Assembly: GCF_003254745.1 (NCBI RefSeq)
Contig: NZ_QKXH01000004.1
Location: 62,001 to 126,000 of the forward strand
Direction: 5' to 3'
DNA: 64,000 bases
DNA from: Flavobacterium aquariorum
Lineage (GTDB): Bacteria; Bacteroidota; Bacteroidia; Flavobacteriales; Flavobacteriaceae
Every line of letters starts with the position of its first letter. Position 1 is the stretch's first letter. The notes under the pieces are model-generated. The model did not search any database. It saw only the letters and a list, made by a program, of their open reading frames with translations, and was not told where the DNA came from. A program made the position numbers and the translations under genes. Below are positions 37,841-46,518 of the stretch, piece by piece.

Positions 37841-38338
37841 TTATTTATCGTGTAATATTATTTTATTGTCTTTACAATCGGCAATTAACTGGTCGATTTT
37901 TTCTTTGTTCAAATGTTCTTTGTAAAAATCTCCCAACTGCATCATCGGAGCATAACCACAAGCACCTAAACATTCAACTCCTCTTACTTCAAAAAGACCG
38001 TCTGCTGTAGGTTCGCCAACTGGAACTCCTAATTTCTCACAGGTGTAATCCATCAAATCCTCAACTCCATTCAAACAACAAGGTGAAGTCTGGCAAAATT
38101 CAAACATGTATTTACCAATTGGCCTTTGGTTGTACATGGTATAAAAAGTTACTACTTCATACACTTCAATTGGCTTGATGTGTAAAATTTCGGCAACTTT
38201 ATCTTGTAGCTCAGTGCTTAACCAATTGTTATGGGCATCTTGAACTTCATGTAAAACGGGAAGTAAAGCTGATTTTCTTTTATCTTCTGGATAATGACTA
38301 ATTAATTCATTGATGCGGGACATCAATGCTTCAGTCAT
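37841..38338 (-). CDS. nuoE: NADH-quinone oxidoreductase subunit E (2Fe-2S)
   Basis: 165 residues from the ATG at 38338, preceded by an A-rich leader and beginning MTEALMSRINELISHYPEDKR; a start 11 codons upstream (38371) would also fit. Thioredoxin-like fold with the N1a 2Fe-2S ligands in CQTSPCCLNG and ECLGACGYAP. Partner of NuoF in the NADH module. Confidence 0.95.
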   Translation of the reverse strand: MTEALMSRINELISHYPEDKRKSALLPVLHEVQDAHNNWLSTELQDKVAEILHIKPIEVYEVVTFYTMYNQRPIGKYMFEFCQTSPCCLNGVEDLMDYTCEKLGVPVGEPTADGLFEVRGVECLGACGYAPMMQLGDFYKEHLNKEKIDQLIADCKDNKIILHDK

Positions 38339-38374
38339 GTTTATTTCTTGTTTGTAATGTGTGTGTACCATAAT

Positions 38375-39613
38375 TTATGCGTCTAATTCTCCAGCAATAA
38401 CATTTAAACTTGATAAAATAACAATGGCATCAGATAACATTGAACCTTTGATCATGTCTGGATAAGCTTGATAATAAATAAAACAAGGTCTTCTGAAATG
38501 CAATCTATAAGGAGTTCTACTTCCATCTGTCACTAGATAAAATCCTAATTCTCCGTTTCCACCTTCTACAGGATGGTAAATTTCAGCAACCGGAACAGGA
38601 ACTTCGCCCATTACAATTTTGAAATGGTATATTAAAGATTCCATATTGTGATAAACATCTTCTTTAGGAGGAAGGTAGTATTCTGGAACTTCGGCGTGGT
38701 ATTCATTTCCTACCGGCATTTTGTCCAATGCTTGACGGATAATGCTTAAACTTTCCCAAACTTCTGCATTTCTCACACAAAAACGGTCGTAAGTATCACC
38801 CGATTTTCCAACTGGAACGATGAAGTCAAAGTCTTCATATGAACTGTACGGTTGTGCTACACGAACATCATAATCAACACCCGCTGCTCGTAGATTTGGG
38901 CCTGTAAATCCATAAGCCATGGCTTTTTCGGCAGATATTGCTCCTACATTTACCGTTCTATCAATAAATATTCTATTTCTTTCGAATAGGTTTTCAAATT
39001 CTTTCCAGGCAATAGGGAATTCTTTTAAAAAGACATCTAGTTTTCTGAAAGCTTCTGGAGACCAGTCTCTTTCAAAACCTCCAATTCTTCCCATATTGGT
39101 AGTAAGACGTGCTCCGCAAATTTCTTCATAGATTTCGTATACTTTTTCTCTAAATTGAAATACATATAGAAAACCAGTATAAGCTCCAGTATCCACTCCA
39201 AGAATTGAATTACAAATCAAGTGATCCGTAATACGTGCCAATTCCATTACAATAACTCTTAAATAATCAACTCTTTTGGGAACTTTGATGTCTAAAAGTT
39301 TTTCAAGTGTCATCCACCATCCCATATTGTTGATAGGAGAGGAGCAATAGTTCATTCTATCCGTAAGTGGAGTGATTTGATAAAAAGGACGATTTTCGGC
39401 AATTTTTTCGAAAGCTCTGTGAATATAACCAATTGTTGGTTCTGCTTCCAGAATTTTTTCACCATCCATCAAAAGGATATTTTGAAAAATACCGTGCGTA
39501 GCAGGATGTGTAGGACCTAAATTCAGAATTGAAAGCTCGCTTCCATCTTCATTGTGTCTCTCTTTGATTATTTTAGCATAGCGATGCTCTGGTGGTAATA
39601 ATAGTTCTGACAT
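38375..39613 (-). CDS. nuoD: NADH-quinone oxidoreductase subunit D (49 kDa)
   Basis: 412 residues. The quinone-site loop LNLGPTHPATHG and the family signature LTDRMNYCSSPINNMGWW are present, with PVEGGNGELGFYLVTDGS and a C-terminus LNVIAGELDA. It is a separate gene from nuoC here, unlike the fused form of enterobacteria. It forms the quinone pocket with NuoB and NuoH. Confidence 0.97.
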   Translation of the reverse strand: MSELLLPPEHRYAKIIKERHNEDGSELSILNLGPTHPATHGIFQNILLMDGEKILEAEPTIGYIHRAFEKIAENRPFYQITPLTDRMNYCSSPINNMGWWMTLEKLLDIKVPKRVDYLRVIVMELARITDHLICNSILGVDTGAYTGFLYVFQFREKVYEIYEEICGARLTTNMGRIGGFERDWSPEAFRKLDVFLKEFPIAWKEFENLFERNRIFIDRTVNVGAISAEKAMAYGFTGPNLRAAGVDYDVRVAQPYSSYEDFDFIVPVGKSGDTYDRFCVRNAEVWESLSIIRQALDKMPVGNEYHAEVPEYYLPPKEDVYHNMESLIYHFKIVMGEVPVPVAEIYHPVEGGNGELGFYLVTDGSRTPYRLHFRRPCFIYYQAYPDMIKGSMLSDAIVILSSLNVIAGELDA

Positions 39614-39647
39614 TTATCTAATGTGAAAAATTATATTTATTTTTTAG

Positions 39648-40169
39648 CTATTGGTTGATTGTTGTTCTTCCAAAATACCTATCGTCTTTATCTGTTCTTC
39701 CGCTGTCTTCCATCGGAAACTCTTTACGCATAGGGAAAGAAATCATTTCGTCCATATTCAAAATGCGTTTCAACTGCGGATGTCCGATGAAATTGATTCC
39801 AAAAAAATCATAGGTTTCTCTTTCCATCCAATTTGCACATAAAAAAATATTTGAAATAGTTTTGATTTCCGGTTTTGACCCGTTAATGAAAGATTTGATT
39901 CGGATGCGTTTGTTTTCGTACCAATTGTGCAAATGATATACCACGGCAAATTGTTTGTTTTCTTCATTATCTGGGTAATGTACGCCACATAAATCAGTCA
40001 AAAAATGAAAACGCAAAGCAGGGTCATTTTTTAAAAAAAGGACAACAGCTGTAATGATGTCTGAATCTGCTTCTAATGAAAAAATGTCTCTATCTTGGTT
40101 GAATGCTAAAACCTTTGAACCAAAAGTTTCTATTAACTTCTCTTGAATTTCTGTTGTCTCTAAAGCCAT
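39648..40169 (-). CDS. nuoC: NADH-quinone oxidoreductase subunit C (30 kDa)
   Basis: 173 residues. The 30-kDa signature ERETYDFFGINFIGHPQL near residues 125-145 is followed by RILNMDEM and a C-terminal FPMEDSG-containing tail. A structural subunit of the peripheral arm. 34 bases before nuoD, 5 bases after nuoB. Confidence 0.95.
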   Translation of the reverse strand: MALETTEIQEKLIETFGSKVLAFNQDRDIFSLEADSDIITAVVLFLKNDPALRFHFLTDLCGVHYPDNEENKQFAVVYHLHNWYENKRIRIKSFINGSKPEIKTISNIFLCANWMERETYDFFGINFIGHPQLKRILNMDEMISFPMRKEFPMEDSGRTDKDDRYFGRTTINQ

Positions 40170-40174
40170 TTTTC

Positions 40175-40723
40175 TTATTGAATGTTATAAGATGCCAATA
40201 ATTCTTGGTACTCAGGTGAACTTCTTCTTCTTACAGATTCGCTACGTACTAGTTCTTGTAGTTTCATAACACCATCTACGATTTGTTCCGGACGTGGTGG
40301 GCAACCAGGAACGTAAACGTCAACTGGTATTACTTTGTCAATTCCTTGTAAAACGGAGTAAGTGTCGAAAACTCCTCCAGAAGAGGCACAAGCACCAACA
40401 GCAATTACCCATCTAGGTTCTGCCATTTGTTCGTAAACTTGACGTAAAATTGGAGCCATTTTTTTTGAGATTGTTCCCATAACCAATAGCATGTCTGCTT
40501 GACGTGGTGAAAAACTCACTCTTTCAGACCCAAAGCGGGCCAAATCATAATGCGAAGCCATTGTTGCCATAAATTCGATTCCGCAACAAGAGGTTGCAAA
40601 AGGTAAAGGCCAAAGCGAATTGGCACGCGCTAATCCAACAACATCATTAAGTTTTGTAGCAAAGAATCCTTCACCTACAACACCTTCCGGAGGGGCTACC
40701 ATATTTATTTTTGAATCGCTCAT
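40175..40723 (-). CDS. nuoB: NADH-quinone oxidoreductase subunit B (cluster N2)
   Basis: 182 residues. The ligands of the terminal cluster N2 are in [20 protein letters not shown] and [10 protein letters not shown], with the adjacent double Cys typical of NuoB. It hands electrons to quinone. The N-terminal 20 residues are longer than usual and polar. Confidence 0.97.
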   Translation of the reverse strand: MSDSKINMVAPPEGVVGEGFFATKLNDVVGLARANSLWPLPFATSCCGIEFMATMASHYDLARFGSERVSFSPRQADMLLVMGTISKKMAPILRQVYEQMAEPRWVIAVGACASSGGVFDTYSVLQGIDKVIPVDVYVPGCPPRPEQIVDGVMKLQELVRSESVRRRSSPEYQELLASYNIQ

Positions 40724-40735
40724 TTTGTTTTTTTA

Positions 40736-40806
40736 TTTTGAATGTTGAATTTTAAATTTTGAATGTTTTAATTAATTTATAATTCAACATTTATAATTTA
40801 AAATTA
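40736..40806. repeat. palindromic AT-rich word spacer between nuoA and nuoB
   Basis: Variants of one word, TTGAATGTTGAATTTTAAAT and then its complement ATTTATAATTCAACATTTA, fill the 85-base gap, so the two halves can fold back on each other. No terminator T-tract was found. Compare the other word spacers in this window. Confidence 0.6.
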
Positions 40807-40808
40807 TT

Positions 40809-41174
40809 TTATTCCCACTCTAAAGCTTTCTTTTTGATGATATAGAAAAAACCAACCAAAAGAAGCATCATAAAGATAATCATTTTTATCATTCCTTCAA
40901 TGCCTAACTCTTTGAAATTCACTGCCCAAGGGTATAAAAATATTACTTCGACATCAAAAAGAACAAACAAAATGGCAACTAAGAAATATTTTACTGAAAA
41001 CGGAATTCTTGCATTTCCAACTGATTCGATACCGCATTCGAAGTTTTTGTCTTTATTTTCCGATGATCTTTTTGGTCCAAGTTTGCCTGATATTATGATC
41101 ATACTTACAACAAATCCTACAGCTAAAACAAGCTGCATAAAGACAGGAATATAGTTTATTTGTTCGGATTGCAT
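40809..41174 (-). CDS. nuoA: NADH-quinone oxidoreductase subunit A
   Basis: 121 residues with three membrane helices. Conserved NuoA features are the loop FECGIESVGNARIPFSVKYF with its Cys and Glu, and VLFDVEVIFLYPWAV. First gene of the complete 14-gene operon nuoABCDEFGHIJKLMN. A promoter is visible 32 bases before the start. Confidence 0.96.
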   Translation of the reverse strand: MQSEQINYIPVFMQLVLAVGFVVSMIIISGKLGPKRSSENKDKNFECGIESVGNARIPFSVKYFLVAILFVLFDVEVIFLYPWAVNFKELGIEGMIKMIIFMMLLLVGFFYIIKKKALEWE

Positions 41175-41205
41175 AATTATTTATATTTTGCTTTGAAATG
41201 AGGCA

Positions 41206-41236
41206 CAAAGATAGCTTTAGTGTTATTAAAACACAA
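41206..41236 (-). promoter_or_regulatory. promoter of the nuo operon (Bacteroidota type)
   Basis: On the minus strand a -33 TTG (41236-41234) and a -7 box TATCTTTG (41213-41206) are 20 bases apart. They match the TTTG / TAnnTTTG consensus of the main sigma factor in Bacteroidota. The leader to the nuoA start is about 30 bases. Confidence 0.65.
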
Positions 41237-41335
41237 GTTTTGCATCTAATTAAGTTAGAGTTCGCAGTAGATTAAATTCTAATTTTTATTGATTATAAAT
41301 AAGGATTATTTTGACTGTATTTTTGGCGTATAGCC

Positions 41336-41372
41336 AAAAAAAAACGTTTCGAAATTAATCGAAACGTTTTTA
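41336..41372 (-). terminator. terminator of the cold-shock gene
   Basis: AAAACGTTTCG (41341-41351) pairs with CGAAACGTTTT around a short loop. On the minus strand a run of nine T follows, so it ends the csp transcript before the nuo promoter. Confidence 0.85.
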
Positions 41373-41407
41373 GACGCTTTTGCAAAAAAGGGTTTACCTT
41401 TTTTTAC

Positions 41408-41602
41408 TTAAAGAACTGCAACTTTAGCAGCAACTTTACCTTTTCTTCCTTCTTCTTCTTCATAGCTTACTCTGTCACCTTCGCGCAATTCTTCCGCGTT
41501 GATTCCTGATGCATGAACAAAAATGTCTTTTCCTGTTTCTTCGTCTGTAATGAATCCGTAACCTTTAGATTCATTGAAAAATTTAACTGTACCTGTACGC
41601 AT
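41408..41602 (-). CDS. cold-shock domain protein (CspA family)
   Basis: 64 residues, a single OB-fold cold-shock domain. RNP1 reads KGYGFI (13-18) and RNP2 DIFVH (26-30), the nucleic-acid-binding surfaces. The middle is acidic (EELREGDRVSYEEEEGRKG). Likely RNA chaperone in the cytoplasm. A -7-like TACATTTG (41638-41631, minus strand) lies about 30 bases before the start without a clear -33 box. Confidence 0.95.
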   Translation of the reverse strand: MRTGTVKFFNESKGYGFITDEETGKDIFVHASGINAEELREGDRVSYEEEEGRKGKVAAKVAVL

Positions 41603-41710
41603 TGTAATAGTAATAATAATTTATAATAGGCAAATGTAATCTTTAATATAATACGAAAATCATTCTCACAATATTTTTTTTCTAAAATTATTGATATTCA
41701 ACGTTTTCAA

Positions 41711-43465
41711 CTAATTTGTTAAATTTAATTTAATATGTAATTCCTTTAATTGTGATTCGTCAATAACAGACGGAGCGTCAATCATTACGTCTCTACCTGA
41801 GTTGTTTTTTGGGAAAGCAATAAAATCACGAATAGTTTCCTGTCCGCCTAAAATAGCGACTAAACGATCCAATCCAAAAGCCAAACCACCGTGTGGAGGT
41901 GCTCCAAATTGGAAGGCATCCATCAAGAAACCAAATTGAGCTTTCGCTTCTTCTTCTGTAAAGCCTAAATATTTAAACATTAATTGTTGTGTCGCCTTAT
42001 CGTGAATACGAATAGAACCTCCACCAATTTCATTTCCGTTCAAAACCATATCATAGGCATTGGCACGGACTTTTCCGGGATTGGTTTCCAATAAGTGCAT
42101 GTCTTCTGGTTTTGGAGAAGTAAATGGATGGTGCATTGCATGGTAGCGACCGCTTTCTTCATCAAATTCCAATAATGGGAAATCGACAACCCAAAGTGGT
42201 GCGAATTCGGCTGGATTTCTTAATCCCAAACGAGTGGCCAATTCCATACGCAAGGCACTTAGTTGTGCTCTTGTTTTATCGGCTGGTCCAGAAAGTACAA
42301 AAATCATATCACCAGGTTTTGCTCCTGTAGTTTTTGCCCAATTGGTCAAATCTTCCTGATCGTAGAATTTATCTACAGATGATTTGAAAGTTCCATCTTC
42401 ATTGCATTTTGCATATACCATTCCGCTGGCGCCTACTTGTGGACGTTTTACCCAGTCAATCAAGGCATCAATTTCTTTGCGGGTGTAATTTCCTGCTCCT
42501 GGAACTGCAATTCCTACAACCAATTCGGCTGCGTTGAAAACTGGGAAATCTTTGTGTTTTGCATATTCGTTCAATTCACCAAATTCCATTCCGAAACGGA
42601 TGTCCGGTTTGTCATTTCCGTATGTTTTCATGGCATGTTCGTAGGTCATTCTTGGAAATTTCTCTACTTCGATGCCTTTTATTTCTTTTAGCAAATGACG
42701 TGTCAAGCCTTCAAATACATTCAAAATATCTTCTTGCTCCACAAATGCCATTTCGCAGTCTATTTGTGTAAATTCAGGTTGTCTGTCTGCGCGCAAATCC
42801 TCGTCACGGAAACATTTCACGATTTGAAAATACTTGTCCATTCCGCCCACCATCAATAATTGCTTGAAAGTTTGTGGGGATTGTGGCAACGCATAGAATT
42901 GTCCTTCATTCATACGGGATGGAACGACAAAATCTCTTGCCCCTTCTGGAGTTGATTTGATTAAGTAAGGAGTTTCCACTTCACAGAAATCCAAGTCCGA
43001 AAGATATTTACGCACTTCCATTGCCACTTTGTGACGGAAAAGTAAACTGTTTTTTACCGGATTTCTTCGAATGTCCAAGTAGCGGTATTTCATTCGGATG
43101 TCTTCACCACCATCAGTTTCATCTTCGATAGTAAACGGAGGAGTCAATGCTGCGTTTAATATGTTTAGCTCAGTTACTAAAATTTCGATTTCACCGGTAG
43201 GAATGTTTTTGTTTTTGGCTTCACGCTCAATAACAGTTCCTTTTACCTGAATCACATATTCGCGGCCTAATGTTTTGGCAGCTTCAAAAACTTCTTTTAT
43301 AGAACGGCTTTCGTCAAAAATCAATTGTGTAATTCCATAACGGTCGCGTAAATCTATCCAATTCATAAATCCTTTATCTCTAGATTTTTGAACCCAACCG
43401 GCAAGTGTAACTTCTGTATTGATATGTGAGGCGTTCAATTCGCCACAATTATGACTTCTGTACAT
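41711..43465 (-). CDS. aspS: aspartyl-tRNA synthetase
   Basis: 584 residues. N-terminal OB-fold anticodon-binding domain ([19 protein letters not shown]), class II catalytic core with motif 2 in [18 protein letters not shown] and motif 3 in [13 protein letters not shown], and the bacterial-type GAD insertion domain (about residues 290-415). Length is normal for the bacterial, tRNA-Asp-specific type; discrimination from the non-discriminating type cannot be read from motifs here. A -7-like TAAATTTG occurs on the minus strand at 43511-43504. Confidence 0.97.
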   Translation of the reverse strand: MYRSHNCGELNASHINTEVTLAGWVQKSRDKGFMNWIDLRDRYGITQLIFDESRSIKEVFEAAKTLGREYVIQVKGTVIEREAKNKNIPTGEIEILVTELNILNAALTPPFTIEDETDGGEDIRMKYRYLDIRRNPVKNSLLFRHKVAMEVRKYLSDLDFCEVETPYLIKSTPEGARDFVVPSRMNEGQFYALPQSPQTFKQLLMVGGMDKYFQIVKCFRDEDLRADRQPEFTQIDCEMAFVEQEDILNVFEGLTRHLLKEIKGIEVEKFPRMTYEHAMKTYGNDKPDIRFGMEFGELNEYAKHKDFPVFNAAELVVGIAVPGAGNYTRKEIDALIDWVKRPQVGASGMVYAKCNEDGTFKSSVDKFYDQEDLTNWAKTTGAKPGDMIFVLSGPADKTRAQLSALRMELATRLGLRNPAEFAPLWVVDFPLLEFDEESGRYHAMHHPFTSPKPEDMHLLETNPGKVRANAYDMVLNGNEIGGGSIRIHDKATQQLMFKYLGFTEEEAKAQFGFLMDAFQFGAPPHGGLAFGLDRLVAILGGQETIRDFIAFPKNNSGRDVMIDAPSVIDESQLKELHIKLNLTN

Positions 43466-43933
43466 GATATAAATTTTAGTTTTTGCTCTTTTTAGCGCGA
43501 GTGCAAATTTAGGATTAACTTATGAATTTTAGATTGCGAAAGTCGATTTTTTGCATTTTATCTTTTTTGGGGATAATTATAAAAATGAAAAAGGCCAATT
43601 TTTAGCCCCGATAGAAGCGAAAATCCTTGTGAGCCGGAGTTCGGCTCACAAGATTGAAGTGAATAGCGGGACTGATGCCGACTGAAAAAACCAAATCTTT
43701 CTGCTTCAAATTAATATTTGAACTCTGTTGGTTTTAGATTCGGTGTTCTTATTATTTTATAAAAATTGGTTTTTTGCTTAAAACAATTGCTTTTTGGAAA
43801 GAAATTTCCTTGTTTTTGATTTCCAATGTTAAGCTTTCGTCTGTGTTACGAAATTGTTACCAAAATGTTTTTTTAATGTAAATTTTGTTTCTAATTTTGA
43901 TACATAAGATGTAAACAATTAAAAACTAACGAT
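43466..43933. other. 468-base intergenic region between aspS and the MORN-like gene
   Basis: Divergent promoter region. It contains the aspS -7-like box at 43504-43511, a hairpin repeat element at 43603-43690, and a -7-like TAATTTTG at 43892-43899 (+) for the downstream gene, with no good -33 box. The stretch 43700-43860 is AT-rich and shows no gene or other structure that I can support. Confidence 0.6.
43603..43690 (-). repeat. hairpin repeat element, copy between aspS and MORN-like gene
   Basis: In minus orientation the arms read CCGCTATTCACTTCAATC and AAGGATTTTCGCTTCTATC, the same arms as at 11521 and 34191. The core is a strong GC hairpin, CTTGTGAGCCG / CGGCTCACAAG (43626-43651), unlike the other cores. 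Confidence 0.75.
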
Positions 43934-44296
43934 ATGAAAAAGCTTGTAATTTTAGTAGCGGTATTATTCTCAGGGGTTATCTTTGCACAAGATGCGAAAC
44001 CCGTTTTGGAGCCATTTGGCAAAAAAATCAAAGCAACCTATTTTTATGAAAATGGGCAAGTGCAACAAGAAGGCTATTTTGAAAATGGTAAATTGGAAGG
44101 AATCTGGGTTGCTTATAATGAATCCGGTGATAAAATTTCCTCAGGAGAATATGTTGCTGGCGTAAAAACAGGCAAATGGTTTTTCTGGTCTCAAATTGAT
44201 GGAAAAAGTAGTCTTAGCGAAGTAGATTTCTCCAATAACAAAGTTGAAAAAGTTAAAAACTGGAGACAAGATGCTTTTGCAACTTCAAACGAGTAG
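43934..44296 (+). CDS. secreted MORN-repeat-like protein (YwqK-like)
   Basis: 120 residues with a signal peptide (ends VIFAQ). Residues about 35-95 hold three MORN-variant repeats: YFYENGQVQQEGYFENGKLE, VAYNESGDKISSGEYVAGV and WFFWSQIDGKSS. Such repeats are common in small secreted Bacteroidota proteins, and some are annotated as antitoxins of the YwqK group; there is no toxin gene here. Function unknown. A strong terminator follows. Confidence 0.85.
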   Translation: MKKLVILVAVLFSGVIFAQDAKPVLEPFGKKIKATYFYENGQVQQEGYFENGKLEGIWVAYNESGDKISSGEYVAGVKTGKWFFWSQIDGKSSLSEVDFSNNKVEKVKNWRQDAFATSNE

Positions 44297-44316
44297 CAAT
44301 ACATAGTTAATTTAAG

Positions 44317-44353
44317 AAAAGGAGAAAGTCACTATTGAATTTCTCCTTTTTTT
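44317..44353 (+). terminator. terminator after the MORN-like gene
   Basis: AAAAGGAGAAA pairs with TTTCTCCTTTT around an 11-base loop, followed by a T-rich tract. Confidence 0.85.
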
Positions 44354-44356
44354 ATT

Positions 44357-44714
44357 GTTTTTCAGTGTTATAACTTTGTTAAGTTCAAATTTATTTAATT
44401 GAATTTATTGTACCTTTATTAAAGAAATTCAACGTATGGTTTAGAGTGAAGTAGAGAATCATTTTTTTTAAATATCTATTTGTCAGTGCTCTAAATTATA
44501 AAGTTTGCGTTTGCCAAGAAATCGGCTTTTATAGGTTACTGTATTAGCCGATTTTGACTGTTCCAGTGCTTTTAAGTTTTATCGAATTTAAAAAGCAATT
44601 GTATATAGCGCCCCCTTTCTGCATAAATCTCTTTCATTGCCTTTCAATTTGCCAAAGCGGAAGTAAAAGAGATTTTCTGTAATTATTTTACTCTAATTTT
44701 TTAATCTGATTAGT
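44357..44714. other. 358-base gap before the DUF4242 gene
   Basis: No gene seen. Two inverted repeats stand out. AAATCGGCT (44519-44527) faces AGCCGATTT (44546-44554). AAATCTCTTT (44625-44634) faces AAAGAGATTT (44666-44675), a perfect 10-base pair of arms just upstream of the DUF4242 start. They may be leader structures; neither is a clear riboswitch. Confidence 0.5.
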
Positions 44715-44987
44715 ATGCCAAAGTATGTTATTGAAAGAGAAATTCCTAATGCAGGGAATTTAACGCCAGAACAATTAAAGGACATTTCGAATACGTCTTG
44801 CGATGTCTTGAGAAAAATGGGGCCAGAAATACAGTGGAAGCACAGTTATGTGACTGATGACAAAATTTATTGTGTTTATATTGCCCCAAATGCAGAAATG
44901 ATTAAGGAACACGCCGAGAAAGGTGGGTTTCCAGCCAATAAAATAAGTCTTGTTTCGGAAATTATCGACCCGGTTACTGCGGAGTAG
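44715..44987 (+). CDS. DUF4242 (SCO4226-like nickel-binding) protein
   Basis: 90 residues, a ferredoxin-like alpha/beta fold starting MPKYVIEREIPNAGNLTPEQ, characteristic of DUF4242. A structurally studied member, SCO4226, binds nickel; residues around WKHSYVTDDKIYCVYIAP are the conserved centre. No signal peptide, so cytoplasmic. It stands alone with its own terminator, and no metal genes are nearby. Confidence 0.88.
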   Translation: MPKYVIEREIPNAGNLTPEQLKDISNTSCDVLRKMGPEIQWKHSYVTDDKIYCVYIAPNAEMIKEHAEKGGFPANKISLVSEIIDPVTAE

Positions 44988-45007
44988 CAAGTTATGGCTT
45001 ATTTTGG

Positions 45008-45042
45008 AAAAGGAGAGAATCATTTGATTTTCTCCTTTTTTA
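45008..45042 (+). terminator. terminator after the DUF4242 gene
   Basis: AAAAGGAGA pairs with TCTCCTTTT, followed by a T-rich tract. The stem is nearly the same as the one after the MORN-like gene about 690 bases upstream. Confidence 0.8.
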
Positions 45043-45059
45043 TGTTTTTAATAAACGAC

Positions 45060-46298
45060 TTAATTCGTAACCAATTGATTGTAGTCAAAAACTCCATCCC
45101 ATATCTCGTCAATTCTTATCAGAGCCTTATCCAAAGGAATAACGGACCATCTGCCATTGATTTCCAATCCAAGTCCTGTGTTTTTTAATTTTTGCAAAGC
45201 ATCTTTTACGTCAAAATCGAGATTGGTATTTTGCTTTGTTTTGAACCAAGATTCAATTTGATGATCCAGTTCTTCCTCCGTCAGAGGAGTTTCGCTTCTA
45301 TTCAAAAAGGAGTAGGCCAAGATGGTTTCCTTAAGCACTTCTTCTTCCGAAGAGTTTAGCAAAGAATAAAACGCACCACTGTTATTACCCAGATTTTTAA
45401 AATAAAGACTGTCCGAAAGCATTTTCGAATACTTTATTTTCTTGTTCACAAAGTTGTTGTATTGTCGGAACAAGTACGCACCCAATATGCCAAGGGCAAT
45501 CAAGCCTTGGTTTAAGGATGTTTTACTGTTCAACAAATCGATGGTTTCGCCAGATTGGTAGGCCGCCTGCATTTTAATCAGTGCCGGGATTACTTTGGCA
45601 CTCAATAGCGAAATACCCCCCACAAGTCCTGGAACCCATAATAATAGTTTGTCGGTTGTGGACATCATCGGGACGGCGTTCGGGAAAATCGTTTCTAAGT
45701 CGTTTTTGGGAACGCGTTTGAAGATTTTCAGCACGACCGAGCCAGGGTCAATTGGCATTTTGTCCAAACGTTTTTTCTTTTTCTTATAATAATCCCCATC
45801 GTGATATTTGAGGTAAATCATCACACGATCATAGTATTCGATTTCGATTTCTTTCTTCCAAAAAAAGAATTTGGAGACTTTTTCTTTTGCTGTATGGTGA
45901 CCACGAACAAATAGTCCATATTCTTTATAGGCATGCAAGTCAATGGCAAGTTTTAAGCCTATTAAATCCGAATCTTGGAAAGCATAATCCAAAGTTTCCT
46001 GATCCACCCTTTTATAATTACCCCGATCGAGTACCTTAAACAATGTTTCTTTGAAAAAGGCAAAGTCACTTTTACCCCTAAATGCTTCTCGTTCTTTTGG
46101 ATGCATATCTGGATCGAAAAAGGCGTAATTCTGTTTCAAATTACGGATTAGGTTAAATGCCTCGTAATGGTAATAATGTTCAATGATATCGAAAAGTTTT
46201 TTGAAATCCTCAACCTGTTTTTCGTCTCCTGCATATTCCGCCAGCTGTTCTTCGAGTAAGAATTCCTTATCAAATGGGATATAATGTTCTCTTTTCAT
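45060..46298 (-). CDS. DUF3754 membrane protein (TMEM143-like)
   Basis: 412 residues. A long polar N-terminal half (REHYIPFDKEFLLEEQL, then KKKKKRLDKMPIDPGSVVLKIFKRVPKNDLE) is followed by two hydrophobic segments at about 222-245 (LLLWVPGLVGGISLLSAKVI) and about 268-285 (LIALGILGAYLF), and a soluble C-terminal part with a winged-helix-like LTEEELDHQIESW. The pattern fits DUF3754, related to eukaryotic TMEM143. Biochemical role unknown. Single gene, convergent with DUF4242. Confidence 0.75.
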   Translation of the reverse strand: MKREHYIPFDKEFLLEEQLAEYAGDEKQVEDFKKLFDIIEHYYHYEAFNLIRNLKQNYAFFDPDMHPKEREAFRGKSDFAFFKETLFKVLDRGNYKRVDQETLDYAFQDSDLIGLKLAIDLHAYKEYGLFVRGHHTAKEKVSKFFFWKKEIEIEYYDRVMIYLKYHDGDYYKKKKKRLDKMPIDPGSVVLKIFKRVPKNDLETIFPNAVPMMSTTDKLLLWVPGLVGGISLLSAKVIPALIKMQAAYQSGETIDLLNSKTSLNQGLIALGILGAYLFRQYNNFVNKKIKYSKMLSDSLYFKNLGNNSGAFYSLLNSSEEEVLKETILAYSFLNRSETPLTEEELDHQIESWFKTKQNTNLDFDVKDALQKLKNTGLGLEINGRWSVIPLDKALIRIDEIWDGVFDYNQLVTN

Positions 46299-46453
46299 AT
46301 TGAATTCGGGGCCTTTAACTTTATTGGATTGTTCCTTTTATAAGTTCGGCAAAGGTAAAACACAAAACCTGAAAATTACAAATAATTATAAGGAGCGAAA
46401 CGTTAGGCTTTATCGGGACATATGAATTCCTGCTGTTCCTGTAAAAAAAACCA

Positions 46454-46489
46454 AAAAACCACCTAAAACAATTTTCAGGTGGTTTTTTA
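46454..46489. terminator. terminator of the tetR-efflux operon
   Basis: AAAAAACCACCTAAAA and TTTTCAGGTGGTTTTTT form a stem ending in T-tracts on both strands. It directly follows the RND gene on the minus strand. Confidence 0.85.
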
Positions 46490-46518
46490 TAAAGCTTAAA
46501 AATCTATATTTCGGTAGC

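Noticed and set aside
44357..44714. Riboswitch upstream of the DUF4242 gene
   Set aside because: Two hairpins are seen, but no conserved aptamer core I recognise.
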